From Pseudomonas bubulae (GTDB taxonomy: Bacteria; Pseudomonadota; Gammaproteobacteria; Pseudomonadales; Pseudomonadaceae): a stretch of 64,000 nucleotides of DNA. The translations under genes were made by a program, and so were the position numbers. The stretch is taken from NCBI RefSeq assembly GCF_900618535.1, contig NZ_UYJA01000005.1, positions 186,001 through 250,000 of the forward strand, read 5' to 3'. The number at the start of each line of letters is the position of its first letter. Position 1 is the stretch's first letter. The notes beneath the pieces are model-generated. The model had not been told where the DNA came from and did not search any database. It worked only from the letters and a program-made list of their open reading frames with translations. Below, in pieces: positions 36,452-46,025 of this stretch.

Positions 36452-38260
36452 TCAGGCGATATCGCCGGAGACCTCAGGCGCATCAAGCCCCATCGAGTGC
36501 AAGCGTGCGTAGTAACCGTTTTGCGCCATCAGCTCGGCATGGGTACCGCGCTCGACAATCTGGCCCTGATCCATCACCAGAATCAGATCGGCTTTCTCGA
36601 TGGTGGTCAGCCGGTGAGCGATCACCAGCGTGGTGCGACCTTTCATGACGTGGTCGAGTGCCGCCTGGATATGGCGCTCGGACTCGGTATCCAGCGCCGA
36701 GGTGGCCTCATCCAGGATCAGCAGCGGTGCGTTTTTGAGTAACGCCCGGGCAATTGCCAGACGCTGACGCTGACCGCCGGAAAGCAGCACGCCGTTCTCA
36801 CCGACCTGGGTGTCCAGGCCTTGTGGCAATTGCTCGATAAAGTCCATCGCGTAAGCATCACGCGCGGCTTTTTCGATGTCGGCACGCGGGGCACCCGCCA
36901 GGTCACCGTAGGCAATATTGTTGGCCACGGTATCGCTGAACAGGGTCACATGCTGGGTTACCTGGGCAATATGACGGCGCAGGTTGAGCAGACGGTAATC
37001 TTCGATTTCAACACCATCGAGCAGAATTTCGCCCGCTGTGTGGTGATAGAAACGCGGAATCAGGTTCGCCAATGTCGACTTGCCACTGCCGGAACGCCCC
37101 ACCAATGCCACCATTTGCCCCGGTTCGGCCGAAAAGCTCACGTCCCTGAGCACCTGACGGTCGGTGTCCGGGTAGGTGAAGCTCAGATTGCGCACTTCCA
37201 GACGGCCAGTGACGTGGTCGCGCTCAACAGTGCCGGTATCGACCTCCGGTTTCTCATCCAGCTGTTCAAAGATGCTTTCGGCACCCGCTACACCCTTCTG
37301 GATCGTCGAGCTGACTTCAGACAGCTGACGAATCGGCTTGGGTAACAGGCCGGCCAGGGTGATGTAGGCGATCATGTCGCCAGGCGACGAGTCACCACGA
37401 AGGTAAAGCACCAGGAACATCAGGATGCCCATAGCTACATAGATGACCAGTTGCAGCATCGGGGTATAGATAGCCCCGGTGCGGGTCATGCGCAGTTGCT
37501 TGTCGGTGTTGCTCTGGCTCGCCTGCAGGAAGCGCTTGCGCTCATACGCCTCACCGCCAAAGCTGCGCACAACGCGGTAGCCCTGGATGGTTTCCGAGGC
37601 AACGTGGGTTACGTCACCCATCGCCACCTGAATCTTCTTGCTTTGCTTGCGGAATTTTTTGCTGGCTGTGCTCACCATGACCGCAATCAGTGGCAAGATC
37701 GCGACCATAACCAGCGTCAGGCGCCAGTTCATCCACAGCAACGAGCCAAACAGGAATACGACTGTCATACCTTCACGGATCACCACCTTGATCGCATCGG
37801 TGGCAGCACCGGTGACCATGGTCACGTTGAAGGTAATACGGGAGATCAGATGGCCCGAGTTGTGCTTGTCGAAATAGCGGTTGGGCAAGACCAGCAGGTT
37901 GTTGAACAGCTGAACCCGCAAGTCGTGTACCAGGCCCAGGGAGACCTTGGCCAGGAAGTAGTTGCCCAGGAAGGATCCCAGGCCCTGCCATGCGGCGATC
38001 AACACAATCAGGATCGGCACGACCTGCAACAGGCGCAGATCACGCAAATAGGGAACGGAAGGAAACAGCACTGCGTCCGGATTGGACAGGCCATCGACGA
38101 AATACTTGAGGATGTAACCAAGCATTGGCTGGGTCGAAGCGAAAATAAGAAACCCGACGATACTCAGCAGGAACAGGCCGACATAAGGCCGGACATAGCT
38201 GAGCAGGCGCAGATATATCTTCAAGCTCGATTCGCTTGTGCTGGGGCTGGATTCGGTCAT
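36452..38260 (-). CDS. msbA: Lipid A-core flippase MsbA
   Basis: Homodimeric ABC exporter that flips core-lipid A across the inner membrane. It has 602 residues. Six membrane helices are predicted in residues about 20-320, then the nucleotide-binding domain: Walker A GRSGSGKSTLANL, signature LSGGQRQRLAIARALL, Walker B LLILDEATSALD and H-loop VIAHRLTT. It lies between hldE and the divergent waaL fusion gene, and its substrate is built by waaA, waaC, waaF and waaG in the same window. Confidence 0.97.
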   Translation of the reverse strand: MTESSPSTSESSLKIYLRLLSYVRPYVGLFLLSIVGFLIFASTQPMLGYILKYFVDGLSNPDAVLFPSVPYLRDLRLLQVVPILIVLIAAWQGLGSFLGNYFLAKVSLGLVHDLRVQLFNNLLVLPNRYFDKHNSGHLISRITFNVTMVTGAATDAIKVVIREGMTVVFLFGSLLWMNWRLTLVMVAILPLIAVMVSTASKKFRKQSKKIQVAMGDVTHVASETIQGYRVVRSFGGEAYERKRFLQASQSNTDKQLRMTRTGAIYTPMLQLVIYVAMGILMFLVLYLRGDSSPGDMIAYITLAGLLPKPIRQLSEVSSTIQKGVAGAESIFEQLDEKPEVDTGTVERDHVTGRLEVRNLSFTYPDTDRQVLRDVSFSAEPGQMVALVGRSGSGKSTLANLIPRFYHHTAGEILLDGVEIEDYRLLNLRRHIAQVTQHVTLFSDTVANNIAYGDLAGAPRADIEKAARDAYAMDFIEQLPQGLDTQVGENGVLLSGGQRQRLAIARALLKNAPLLILDEATSALDTESERHIQAALDHVMKGRTTLVIAHRLTTIEKADLILVMDQGQIVERGTHAELMAQNGYYARLHSMGLDAPEVSGDIA

Positions 38261-38417
38261 ATCACGCGGCGGTTAGTAAAAAAGGAAGCTGACTTTATCA
38301 CAGCTTCTCTGGTGTACTGACTGCCGCTTGTAGCCCGGCCTCGTGGGGCAGTAAAAACGACACTACAGGGCCAGTGCGCTAGTATGGCCGTCCAAAATCT
38401 GGAACGAACCTTTCAGC

Positions 38418-40283
38418 ATGCAATTGAGCTACTTAAATTATTCAAAACAACGGGTGTTTGATTTCATTTGCCTATGGCTGCTGCCTGTCGGCCTTTTATT
38501 ACTTTTATCCGACCTTTATTTTCTACCTGGACGAAGCCTGCATCACAAACTGTATTACGGGCTGTTCAGCATTCCGACCCTGATTGCCCTTGTCTTGCGG
38601 CCCAAAGAACTCCGGGACATCTTGCGTGAACCGTTGATCGCAGGCTTCCTGCTGTTTGCTGCCTGGGCCATGGTCAGCCTGATCTGGAGCAACACCGAGG
38701 AGAGCATTCTCGGCCTGTTCAAACCCCCGCTGCACCTGTTCATGCTGTTCGCGGGCGGTACATTGCTGGTCAAATACCGCAGTGACAGCCTGCAGCCGGT
38801 CATTTTTGGTGCCGCTGTCATTGCCCTGGTCGCGACCCTGTACAACCTGTACATGTTCTACCCCAACCATGATCCGCAACTGCGGATGATCGGAGCCGGT
38901 GCTTTCGACAATCCGCTGCTCAGCTCCCACGCATTCGGGTTCTTTTGCATCTACTGGCTAACCCTGGGCATGACCTGCAAGCGCCCGCCAGCCCTGTTTG
39001 TGGCCATTCCCGCCTTTGTCATCATGTTTGCGGCGGTGATCGCCACCGGCTCCCGAACCCCGCTGCTGGCCATCGTCATGACCATGGTCTGGCTCAGCTT
39101 TATCTGCTGGAACCGTCGCTCACTGGCCCTGATCAGCATGCTCGCTGCAGGGGGCATTGTGGTGGCCACGCTGTTCTGGGACATGCTCGTCAGCCGCGGC
39201 AGCTCGTTCCGCTTTGAACTGTGGCAGATGGCGCTGGATCTGATCGCGCAAAGCCCGTGGGTCGGTCATGGCTATGACGCGCACTTGTCTCTGACGTTGC
39301 CACAATATCCCGACGACCCCCTGAGCGAGCCCCATAATTTTTTCCTCGGGGTACTGTTCTACGTCGGTTTGCTCGGCCTGCTGCCCTGGTTGTTCATGCA
39401 GGCCTGGGGCCTGTACAGCAGCTGGCGTCACCGCGTGCAGCCGTTGTTCATCCTGGCCTCCGCCTGGCTGGTATACGGTATCGGTGCCGGCCTGACCGAG
39501 GGTGGAGGGATCATCTCGCGCCCCAAGGAACACTGGTATCTGCTGTGGATCCCGCTGGCCCTGATCGCCGCACTGAATATCGGCCTGCGCATCAAGACCC
39601 TGCGCGACAGGCCGGTTCACCGCCTGTCCGATGCCGCCTTCAATACCCTTGCCAGCCATGCCCAGGTGATTGAAGAAGATGGCTTGGGCCCCAAGGTGCT
39701 GCGCCTGCAAAACGGCAACTTCCTCAAGTTGTTCCGCGCACGCCGCTGCTATACCTCGGGCAGCTTCAACCCTTATTCGGAACGTTTTGCCGTCAACAGT
39801 GAGCGCTTGCAGGCGATGGGCATTCCCGCGCCGAAAATCCTCGACCTGTTTCAGTTGCGCAATGGCAGCACTGCCGTGCTGTACCAACCACTGCCCGGCC
39901 AGACCCTGCGCCAGGTCATGCAGTCGATGGGTTCGCCGGCCATGCGCCAGGCCCTGGTCGAGCGCTTCGGCAAGTTCCTGGCGATCCTGCATGACAAGGG
40001 CGTTTACTTCCGCTCACTGCACTTGGGCAATGTGTTGTTGATGGACGATGGCGAGTTCGCCCTGATCGATATCGCCGACATGCATCTTTATCCTTCGGCA
40101 CTGCGCATAGCCCTGCGCCAGCGCAACTTGCGGCATATGCAACGCTACCCCGAAGACCGTCGCTGGCTGTTCGAAGAGCAACTGCCCGAACTGCTGCAAG
40201 GTTATGCCACCCTGGCTCCCGCCCCTGCCGTTACAAGCCTGCGCAACCAGGTTATGGCACTTGCTCAAACCAACGCGCCTTGA
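38418..40283 (+). CDS. Bifunctional O-antigen ligase / kinase-fold protein (WaaL fusion)
   Basis: 621-residue fusion. Residues about 1-400 form a multi-helix O-antigen ligase (WaaL/Wzy_C) that joins polymer to lipid A-core in the periplasm. The ligase motif H[NSQ]X9GXX[GTY] is met by HNFFLGVLFYVGLLG (His306). Residues about 420-621 form a cytoplasmic protein-kinase-like domain. In P. aeruginosa these are two adjacent genes. The kinase catalytic loop reads YFRSLHLGNVLL, so the usual HxD aspartate is replaced by serine, while a DFG-like LIDIADM is kept; it may be a pseudokinase. It is divergent from msbA and overlaps the acyltransferase gene. Confidence 0.88.
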   Translation: MQLSYLNYSKQRVFDFICLWLLPVGLLLLLSDLYFLPGRSLHHKLYYGLFSIPTLIALVLRPKELRDILREPLIAGFLLFAAWAMVSLIWSNTEESILGLFKPPLHLFMLFAGGTLLVKYRSDSLQPVIFGAAVIALVATLYNLYMFYPNHDPQLRMIGAGAFDNPLLSSHAFGFFCIYWLTLGMTCKRPPALFVAIPAFVIMFAAVIATGSRTPLLAIVMTMVWLSFICWNRRSLALISMLAAGGIVVATLFWDMLVSRGSSFRFELWQMALDLIAQSPWVGHGYDAHLSLTLPQYPDDPLSEPHNFFLGVLFYVGLLGLLPWLFMQAWGLYSSWRHRVQPLFILASAWLVYGIGAGLTEGGGIISRPKEHWYLLWIPLALIAALNIGLRIKTLRDRPVHRLSDAAFNTLASHAQVIEEDGLGPKVLRLQNGNFLKLFRARRCYTSGSFNPYSERFAVNSERLQAMGIPAPKILDLFQLRNGSTAVLYQPLPGQTLRQVMQSMGSPAMRQALVERFGKFLAILHDKGVYFRSLHLGNVLLMDDGEFALIDIADMHLYPSALRIALRQRNLRHMQRYPEDRRWLFEEQLPELLQGYATLAPAPAVTSLRNQVMALAQTNAP

Positions 40284-41494
40284 GCCTGGACAGCAGTAAC
40301 CCCTTGTGGGCGGTGCTGGCCTATGGCCTGGCGATCATGACGTCAGCATTGCTGCTGCGGTGGTCGCCGACCATCCAGCGCAATCTGGAGCACTCAGCTC
40401 AAGGCCGCTATAGCAGTGTTGATGGCTTGCGCGGCTATTTGGCCTTTGGTGTGTTCATTCACCACACCGCCATTACCTGGGTGTTCCTGCATACCGGGGC
40501 ATTTGAAATGCCCTCGACCCGGTTCTACGCCCAGATCGGCCTGGCCAGCGTGGCCTTGTTTTTCATGATCACGGCCTTTCTGTTCTGGGGGCGTTTGCTC
40601 GAGAAAGGCCGTGAATACGACTGGCTGGCCTTCGCCGTGTCCCGGGTTTTCCGCCTGTACCCGCTATATTTGCCGCTGATGCTGCTGGTGATTGTCAGCG
40701 TGTTCTACATCCAGGACTGGACACTCAAGGACACCCCGCTGGAGATTGCCGGCCAGATACTGGCCTGGCTGTTTTTTGATCGCCCGGACATCAATCAATT
40801 CCCGCAAACCGGCGGGCTGATTGCCAACGTCACCTGGACCCTGAGCTACGAAGTGTTCTTCTATATGGCGTTGCCGCTGTTCGGGATGGTGTTTCTGTAC
40901 CGCAGCGACTGGCGACAGACTGCACTGTGCCTGATCGCCATCTATGCGCTGTATCAGGTGGTAGGTTGGGAGCACTCGCTGAAAAAGCACATTCTGATGA
41001 GCTTTCTCGGTGGCGTGGCCGCGGCGTACTGGGTACGCACGCCCAGGCTGCTGGCCTGGAGCCGGACGCCCGTTGCAGGGGTCATTGCATTGGTTGTGCT
41101 GATGGCCGTGCTGACCCTGTTCCGCAAGAGCTTTGCGTTCTTCCCGCTGCTGTTGCTTACCCTGGCGTTCTCGATCATCGCCTCCGGGCATACGCTGTTT
41201 GGCGCATTGGCCAAGCGCAGCATTCGCTGGATGGGTGAAATCAGCTACAGCACCTACCTGTTACACGGCTTCCTGATCTGGCTGATGTTGCAACGCCTGC
41301 CACTGGGGCTGCCACTGGATACCAGAGAGCCGCTGGTGTTCCTGCTGCTGGCGGCCCTGAGCAGCTGCCTGCTGATTGTGCTCAGCAGCCTGAGCTTCCT
41401 CTACATCGAGAAGCCGGGCATGGCCGCAGGCAAAAGGGTTGTGCGCCGACTGCGCCGGCGTACCCGGACAACCTCACAGGTCGAGCCGGAATAA
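40280..41494 (+). CDS. Acyltransferase 3 family membrane protein
   Basis: 404-residue inner-membrane acyltransferase with about ten hydrophobic helices. Family motifs: SSVDGLRGYLAFGVFIHHT, with the conserved RxYLAxxVxxHH pattern and the essential histidine; TWTLSYEVFFYMALP; and SYSTYLLHGFLIW near the end. Such enzymes O-acetylate LPS or other surface glycans. The frame opens with a TTG that overlaps the waaL stop (TTGA), which implies coupling; the next ATG is 57 bp downstream and would remove part of helix 1. It converges with the glycosyltransferase gene. Confidence 0.85.
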   Translation: MSLDSSNPLWAVLAYGLAIMTSALLLRWSPTIQRNLEHSAQGRYSSVDGLRGYLAFGVFIHHTAITWVFLHTGAFEMPSTRFYAQIGLASVALFFMITAFLFWGRLLEKGREYDWLAFAVSRVFRLYPLYLPLMLLVIVSVFYIQDWTLKDTPLEIAGQILAWLFFDRPDINQFPQTGGLIANVTWTLSYEVFFYMALPLFGMVFLYRSDWRQTALCLIAIYALYQVVGWEHSLKKHILMSFLGGVAAAYWVRTPRLLAWSRTPVAGVIALVVLMAVLTLFRKSFAFFPLLLLTLAFSIIASGHTLFGALAKRSIRWMGEISYSTYLLHGFLIWLMLQRLPLGLPLDTREPLVFLLLAALSSCLLIVLSSLSFLYIEKPGMAAGKRVVRRLRRRTRTTSQVEPE

Positions 41495-41508
41495 CCCCTC
41501 GCACGCCG

Positions 41509-42393
41509 TCAGTCTTTTTCCAGGGGTGAGAAATACAGCCGCCCCAGCCCACGCCAGGTTTTGCCCGTCCAGCGCTTGAACGGAATCTGCGCCAACAGCT
41601 CGCGAGCCAGGGCACGATTGCGGTTGGCCGTTTTCAGGAACATGGAATTGAGGAACTTGTAGCGCACCTCGTCGTACAGCGGGTGATCGCTGAACTGGGC
41701 ATAAATGCGCAGAATGCTGTCGATCATGAACCGGTGGTTCTTGTACGAGTTGGTCGCGTGCTTGCGATAGCGCGCCATCACCACGTTCAGGCCGTCGATA
41801 AAGTACCCTGCATGGGTAATCTTCAGCTCGATATACAAGTCTTCCAGGCGAATGCTCGGGTCAAACCCCCCCACCTTGTCCAGTGCTTCACGGCGGATCA
41901 TCAGGGTCGGCGCAGGCGGATACGGTTTGCGCTCCAGGAACATGTCATCGAAGTCCAGGCGCCGGAACGGTACATCACGGCGCTGGCGTTTTTCCGGGAA
42001 CAGGTTGCCATTGGCATCGATCAACTCGATATTGCCCGCGCAAATACCTACTTCCGGCTTGCCATCCATGTAGGCAACCTGCACCGCGATACGATCCGGC
42101 ATCATGATGTCATCGGAACCGAAGGGCACGATCAGGCTGCCCTTGGCCCGAGCAATCGCACCATTGAGGGTATTGGTCAGGCCTTGGTTCTGTTGCACTC
42201 GAAAGTCGAAACCATGTACCGCCTGTAAACGCTGGATACGCTCCACGCTGTCATCAGGCGAGCCGTCATCGATCACCAGCAATTCGATATTGGGATAAGT
42301 CTGATCCAGAACGCTCTGGATGCTTTGTTCTATGTAGGGCCCGTGGTTGTAGGAGGCGATGATCACCGTCACCAGGGGTTGCGAGTCAGTCAT
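41509..42393 (-). CDS. Family 2 glycosyltransferase (WapR-like)
   Basis: 294-residue GT-A fold transferase. The nucleotide-sugar site is VTVIIASYNHGPYIEQSIQ with IELLVIDDGSPDDSVE, and a DxD-like FGSDDIMMPDR follows. A hydrophobic C-terminal extension of about 80 residues (RYRKHATNSYKNHRF) ends the protein. In P. aeruginosa the gene at this place is WapR, a rhamnosyltransferase that decides whether the core can take O antigen. The sugar specificity is assumed, not seen. It overlaps the next gene by 4 bp. Confidence 0.85.
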   Translation of the reverse strand: MTDSQPLVTVIIASYNHGPYIEQSIQSVLDQTYPNIELLVIDDGSPDDSVERIQRLQAVHGFDFRVQQNQGLTNTLNGAIARAKGSLIVPFGSDDIMMPDRIAVQVAYMDGKPEVGICAGNIELIDANGNLFPEKRQRRDVPFRRLDFDDMFLERKPYPPAPTLMIRREALDKVGGFDPSIRLEDLYIELKITHAGYFIDGLNVVMARYRKHATNSYKNHRFMIDSILRIYAQFSDHPLYDEVRYKFLNSMFLKTANRNRALARELLAQIPFKRWTGKTWRGLGRLYFSPLEKD

Positions 42394-43541
42394 GGGTGTT
42401 CCTTACGGGCCTGGCGCAGGCCCGAGTCGATCAGGTCCAGATACTCCTGGCGGAATACCTCAATGTCGTGGTTTTGCTGCAAGTAGCGGAACGCCTGCTC
42501 GCCCTTGGCTCGCAAAGCGTCGTCCGACAGGGCCAGGTACTCGTCCAGCGCTGCGGTGAGCGTTGCCACGTCGCTGGGCTTCACCGCCAGGCCGCCCGCC
42601 CCTTCAATCAGCGGCAGCATGGCCGGTACATTGCTGGCGATCACCGGCAAGTGCCCACTCATGCCTTCGAGCAGCGCCAGCCCCAGGCCTTCGGCCAGTG
42701 AAGGCATGGTCCAGATATCAAAAGCACGCACGTACTGCAGGGCGTTCTCCTGGAAGCCCAACAAATGCGCACGACCATCGAGCCCCAGTTGCCCGATCTG
42801 CTCGCGCAAACGCGACTCCTCGCGGCCGGCACCAATAATGGCCAATTGCGCGTTCGGGTATTTGTCTTTCAATGCCGCGAAGGCTTGCAGCAAAAAGCGA
42901 TGGCCCTTGATAGGCACCAGACGCCCCAGCGCGCCGATCATCCGCGCATCCTGATCGAGGCCGAGCTTTTCACGCGCCTGCTGGCGTGGCAGCTGCAGGG
43001 CTTCGGCCTGCTCGATATCGATGGCGTTGGTGATCGCGTAAGTATTGGCGTCGGTGAAACCGCACTGGCAGTCCAGCAGGTACTGTTTGACCGCAGGCGA
43101 CACGCCGACAAAGCGCCAGTGCTTGTCGATCAGGCGCTTGGCCTGGCTGCGCCGGTAAAAACGGTCGTACTCGCCAAACCCGTGGGAAATACCCACGCAC
43201 AGCGGGATTTTCAGCCAGCGGTTGAGCTGCAGCATCATGTTCACCGGCTTGAAGCGGTTGCAGATCACCACATCAAACTGCTCTTTGCGGCAGAACTTGT
43301 ACAACGCCCACATGGCGCGCAACCGCATGCCCTTGAGCGACTTGTCGCTGAACTCGAAATACACCGAGTGGTCGGCCTTGCTCACTGGCTCGCCCGGCCC
43401 CGGGCGCCCACGCAAAAAGGCCGCCGTGATCTCGTAATGCTCACGGGGCAATGCGCGTACGATCTGCTCGGCGAGGTCGGCAAAGTCATAGGACTTGACG
43501 TTGTAGTCGGGCTGCAATTGCAAAACCTTGGAACGCTTCAT
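42390..43541 (-). CDS. Family 4 glycosyltransferase (Ssg-like, LPS/surface polysaccharide)
   Basis: 383-residue GT-B transferase. N-domain: QLQPDYNVKSYDFADLAEQIVRALP. The C-domain nucleotide site is GALGRLVPIKGHRFLLQAF, with IIGAGREESRLREQI and the E-x7-E motif in PSLAEGLGLALLEGMS. It corresponds to Ssg of P. aeruginosa, needed for normal LPS and exopolysaccharide, by position and sequence style. It overlaps both neighbours by 4 bp in a tight operon. Confidence 0.85.
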   Translation of the reverse strand: MKRSKVLQLQPDYNVKSYDFADLAEQIVRALPREHYEITAAFLRGRPGPGEPVSKADHSVYFEFSDKSLKGMRLRAMWALYKFCRKEQFDVVICNRFKPVNMMLQLNRWLKIPLCVGISHGFGEYDRFYRRSQAKRLIDKHWRFVGVSPAVKQYLLDCQCGFTDANTYAITNAIDIEQAEALQLPRQQAREKLGLDQDARMIGALGRLVPIKGHRFLLQAFAALKDKYPNAQLAIIGAGREESRLREQIGQLGLDGRAHLLGFQENALQYVRAFDIWTMPSLAEGLGLALLEGMSGHLPVIASNVPAMLPLIEGAGGLAVKPSDVATLTAALDEYLALSDDALRAKGEQAFRYLQQNHDIEVFRQEYLDLIDSGLRQARKEHP

Positions 43542-44422
43542 AACTCTCCCCGGTGAAATCCGGTGGCATCAATAACCCAGGCAGGCTCTGCCGCCAGACG
43601 CTGGATTGCAACTGGATCGGGAGCAGGCAGCTTGGCCCACTCGTTACGCTTCCAACACACGAAGTGAAAGTAAGGAAAGGTGTGATCGCCGTCACGATCG
43701 TTTTTCAATATGCCGTTTTTCCAGAACCACTTGCCCGGGAAATTTTCCGTGCCGTCATGCCACTTAATGCAGCCGCCGGGGGTACTGAAGGCCTCGGTAA
43801 ACTCACTGGTGCGACGCAGCGGGTTGAACTTGCCCACCAGCTCGAACAGCGGTTTGGGCAGGTTCTTGCGCCACAGGAAGATCCGGCTGAAGGCACCTTC
43901 ATCCAGCGCATGATGCTGATTGTCAGTAAAGCGCTGCTGCCAGTCCTTTATCCGCATGAACAGCTCGCGCTTGCATGACGTATTGCGCATCAGGCACAAA
44001 TGCCCCGCGACCCGGCGTTCGTGGGTTGAAAACAGGTCATAGCGGGCCAGCCGCTCGGCGGTGAAATAACTGCGCAGGTCTCCGTACACCAGATCAATAT
44101 CGCCGAAGGCCCAGAAATCATAGCCCTGCAGACGATCTTCGTGGATATAGCCCAACGCCGGCTTGATATCGCACAGTTTATAAGCCTCTTTGGGTGCGAA
44201 ATTGATCTTCAGGCGCTCAGAAACCTTACGGCAATAGTCGGTAAAGCTGATCGATTCAACGGTCACATTGGCCGGCAGATTTTCAGGTACCCCACAGTCG
44301 CTGAAAAATAGCCAGTTAATATCGGGATTGTGCCGACAGCTTTCTAGGAAAAACGGCATCCAGAACGGCCAGCGGCCGAAGTACGGGATCACAAATAAAA
44401 TACGCGGTGATGGTTTTATCAC
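43538..44422 (-). CDS. DUF6625 family protein in LPS operon
   Basis: 294-residue soluble protein. It starts ILFVIPYFGRWPFWMPFFLE and has a D-x-D-like site in WAFGDIDLVYGDLRSYF, typical of GT-A glycosyltransferase-like folds in surface-polysaccharide clusters (DUF6625). WHDGTENFPGKWFWKNGIL is another distinctive stretch. It overlaps the Ssg-like gene by 4 bp and is the promoter-proximal gene of that run, with 63 bp before the dnpA-like gene. The donor and acceptor sugars are unknown. Confidence 0.78.
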   Translation of the reverse strand: MIKPSPRILFVIPYFGRWPFWMPFFLESCRHNPDINWLFFSDCGVPENLPANVTVESISFTDYCRKVSERLKINFAPKEAYKLCDIKPALGYIHEDRLQGYDFWAFGDIDLVYGDLRSYFTAERLARYDLFSTHERRVAGHLCLMRNTSCKRELFMRIKDWQQRFTDNQHHALDEGAFSRIFLWRKNLPKPLFELVGKFNPLRRTSEFTEAFSTPGGCIKWHDGTENFPGKWFWKNGILKNDRDGDHTFPYFHFVCWKRNEWAKLPAPDPVAIQRLAAEPAWVIDATGFHRGEL

Positions 44423-44485
44423 AGGGAACTCAATGTAAAGGTCGAGATTAGGGTCAATGCTATGACCGCTTTTTATATGTGCTTA

Positions 44486-45904
44486 TTATTTTAGTTGCCA
44501 AAACAGCTCATGACGCCTGACGGCCTTGCGGAAAAACTCATTCTCGCCATAAGGCGATGGCTTTCTGCCTGCCAGGAGTTGCTGTATCGATCGTCTAATC
44601 CTGCGCTTGAGCGCAGCCCGTGGCTGCAGGTCATGCATCATCCCCAGCGCCATGGCCTTGTCGCATTGCTGTGCAAGGCTCAACGGCAGGCTGCAAGGGC
44701 GCAGGCAGAGCGTGGCATCGAACACCGGCGGCAAGGCAATGCCGTCACCGCTGTTACCCATCGGCCAGCGATCGTTGTCATGCAGGTGGTTGGCGTAGCC
44801 GAGCACCGTGGTCGGCTGCCACTCCAGGCCTTCAAGGGCCTCGATGACAGCGTCATGGGCACAGATATGGTCCGGGTGCGGGTCGATTGACGGGTGCGGA
44901 AGCACGATCACTTCAGGGCGCGCGCGCAGAATCAATGCACGCAAGTCGGCCAGCAGGTTATGCCAGGTCGGCGCGCCGTCCTGATCGGCGGGCAACGGGA
45001 ACGGGTTGAATTGGCGGAATACGCGAATGTCGCTCAAATCGGCCTCGCGCGAGGCCATCGGCTGATCGGGAGCGCCCTGCATGGCGGGCAATTGCAGGCA
45101 AAAATAACCCAATTGCGCGCAATGGGCTTCAGGCACCCCGGCCCAGCGCGGTACGACCATGCTGTCCCAGGCGCGCAAACGGCCCTTGAGGCGGGCGGCC
45201 TCTGCCCGTGGCAGGCCCATTTGCTGATAATGCCCGGCTTCGATTTCGCCAGCGGTCAGGGTCACGATCCAGGCTTCTTTGGCCTGGCTGTACAGGCCAA
45301 ACGCGGCCAGCTCTGCATCATCGGCGTGGGGCGCAACAACCATGATCCGCTGCTGGCGATAATCGGGTTGACGGAAAATCCGCAGTTCAGGTTGGCCCAA
45401 AACGCGGCAGTAGCGCCCGCGCACACGCAACTGCCCCGCGACCAGCGCCTGCGCACAACCACTCACGTTCAGGTAGCGCTGGCCATTCACGCCACGCTCG
45501 AAAGTTTGCCGGTCCGCCGACTCGCCACCCGACAGTTGCACATACGGGTCAACAAAGCGTCCCAGCCAGCCACTTTTAACCTTGACCTCCAGGATCAGGG
45601 TTTCATCTCCCGCCAGTTGCAGCGGCTGCTCCGCTACCAGCTTGTCGCCCTCAAGGCGCACCGCCGGCTGCTCGCTGCCGGCCGGGAAGCTGTACTGGTA
45701 ATCGTCCTTGGGCGAATAGAACAGATGATCGGCAAACCATGCTTCATGGGCCACCCAGCCCAGCACCGCCAACACCGGTGGCAACCACCAGGCCAGCAAC
45801 ACGCCACTGGCAATCAGCACCAGCAGGCCGATCAGCAGGCCAATACGCTTGTTGCGCCGATGACGCTTGAGAAGTTGCTGTTTGCGCGAGGCGGGTTGGC
45901 TCAT
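44486..45904 (-). CDS. dnpA: PIG-L family deacetylase (DnpA-like)
   Basis: 472-residue membrane-anchored de-N-acetylase. One helix at about residues 20-42 (IGLLIGLLVLIASGVLLAWW) puts the catalytic domain in the periplasm. PIG-L metal motifs: VVAPHADDAELAAFG (AHxDD type) and, later, DPHPDHICAHDAVIEAL (HPDH). DnpA in P. aeruginosa modifies LPS-related sugars and affects antibiotic tolerance. I start at the ATG of MSQPASRKQQ; the frame continues 57 bp upstream into a REP element, which is not credible protein. Confidence 0.88.
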   Translation of the reverse strand: MSQPASRKQQLLKRHRRNKRIGLLIGLLVLIASGVLLAWWLPPVLAVLGWVAHEAWFADHLFYSPKDDYQYSFPAGSEQPAVRLEGDKLVAEQPLQLAGDETLILEVKVKSGWLGRFVDPYVQLSGGESADRQTFERGVNGQRYLNVSGCAQALVAGQLRVRGRYCRVLGQPELRIFRQPDYRQQRIMVVAPHADDAELAAFGLYSQAKEAWIVTLTAGEIEAGHYQQMGLPRAEAARLKGRLRAWDSMVVPRWAGVPEAHCAQLGYFCLQLPAMQGAPDQPMASREADLSDIRVFRQFNPFPLPADQDGAPTWHNLLADLRALILRARPEVIVLPHPSIDPHPDHICAHDAVIEALEGLEWQPTTVLGYANHLHDNDRWPMGNSGDGIALPPVFDATLCLRPCSLPLSLAQQCDKAMALGMMHDLQPRAALKRRIRRSIQQLLAGRKPSPYGENEFFRKAVRRHELFWQLK

Positions 45905-45930
45905 GGCTAGGCTCTTGTGATTGATCTCCC

Positions 45931-46014
45931 GTGGGAGCGAACCTGTTCGCGATGCAGGCACTGCGGGATGTTAAAAAACGCAGTGATACCATCGCGAGCA
46001 AGTCCGCACCTACA
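45931..46014. repeat. Degraded REP pair
   Basis: Inverted REP elements with several changes (GTGGGAGCGAACCTGTTCGCGA; right arm TCGCGAGCAAGTCCGCACCTAC). It lies between the mig-14-like gene and dnpA on the same strand. Confidence 0.8.
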
Positions 46015-46025
46015 AGATTTGTGTT

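Noticed and set aside
45905..45961. N-terminal extension of the dnpA-like gene
   Set aside because: It runs into a REP element. The ATG at 45904 gives the expected short cytoplasmic tail before the membrane helix.
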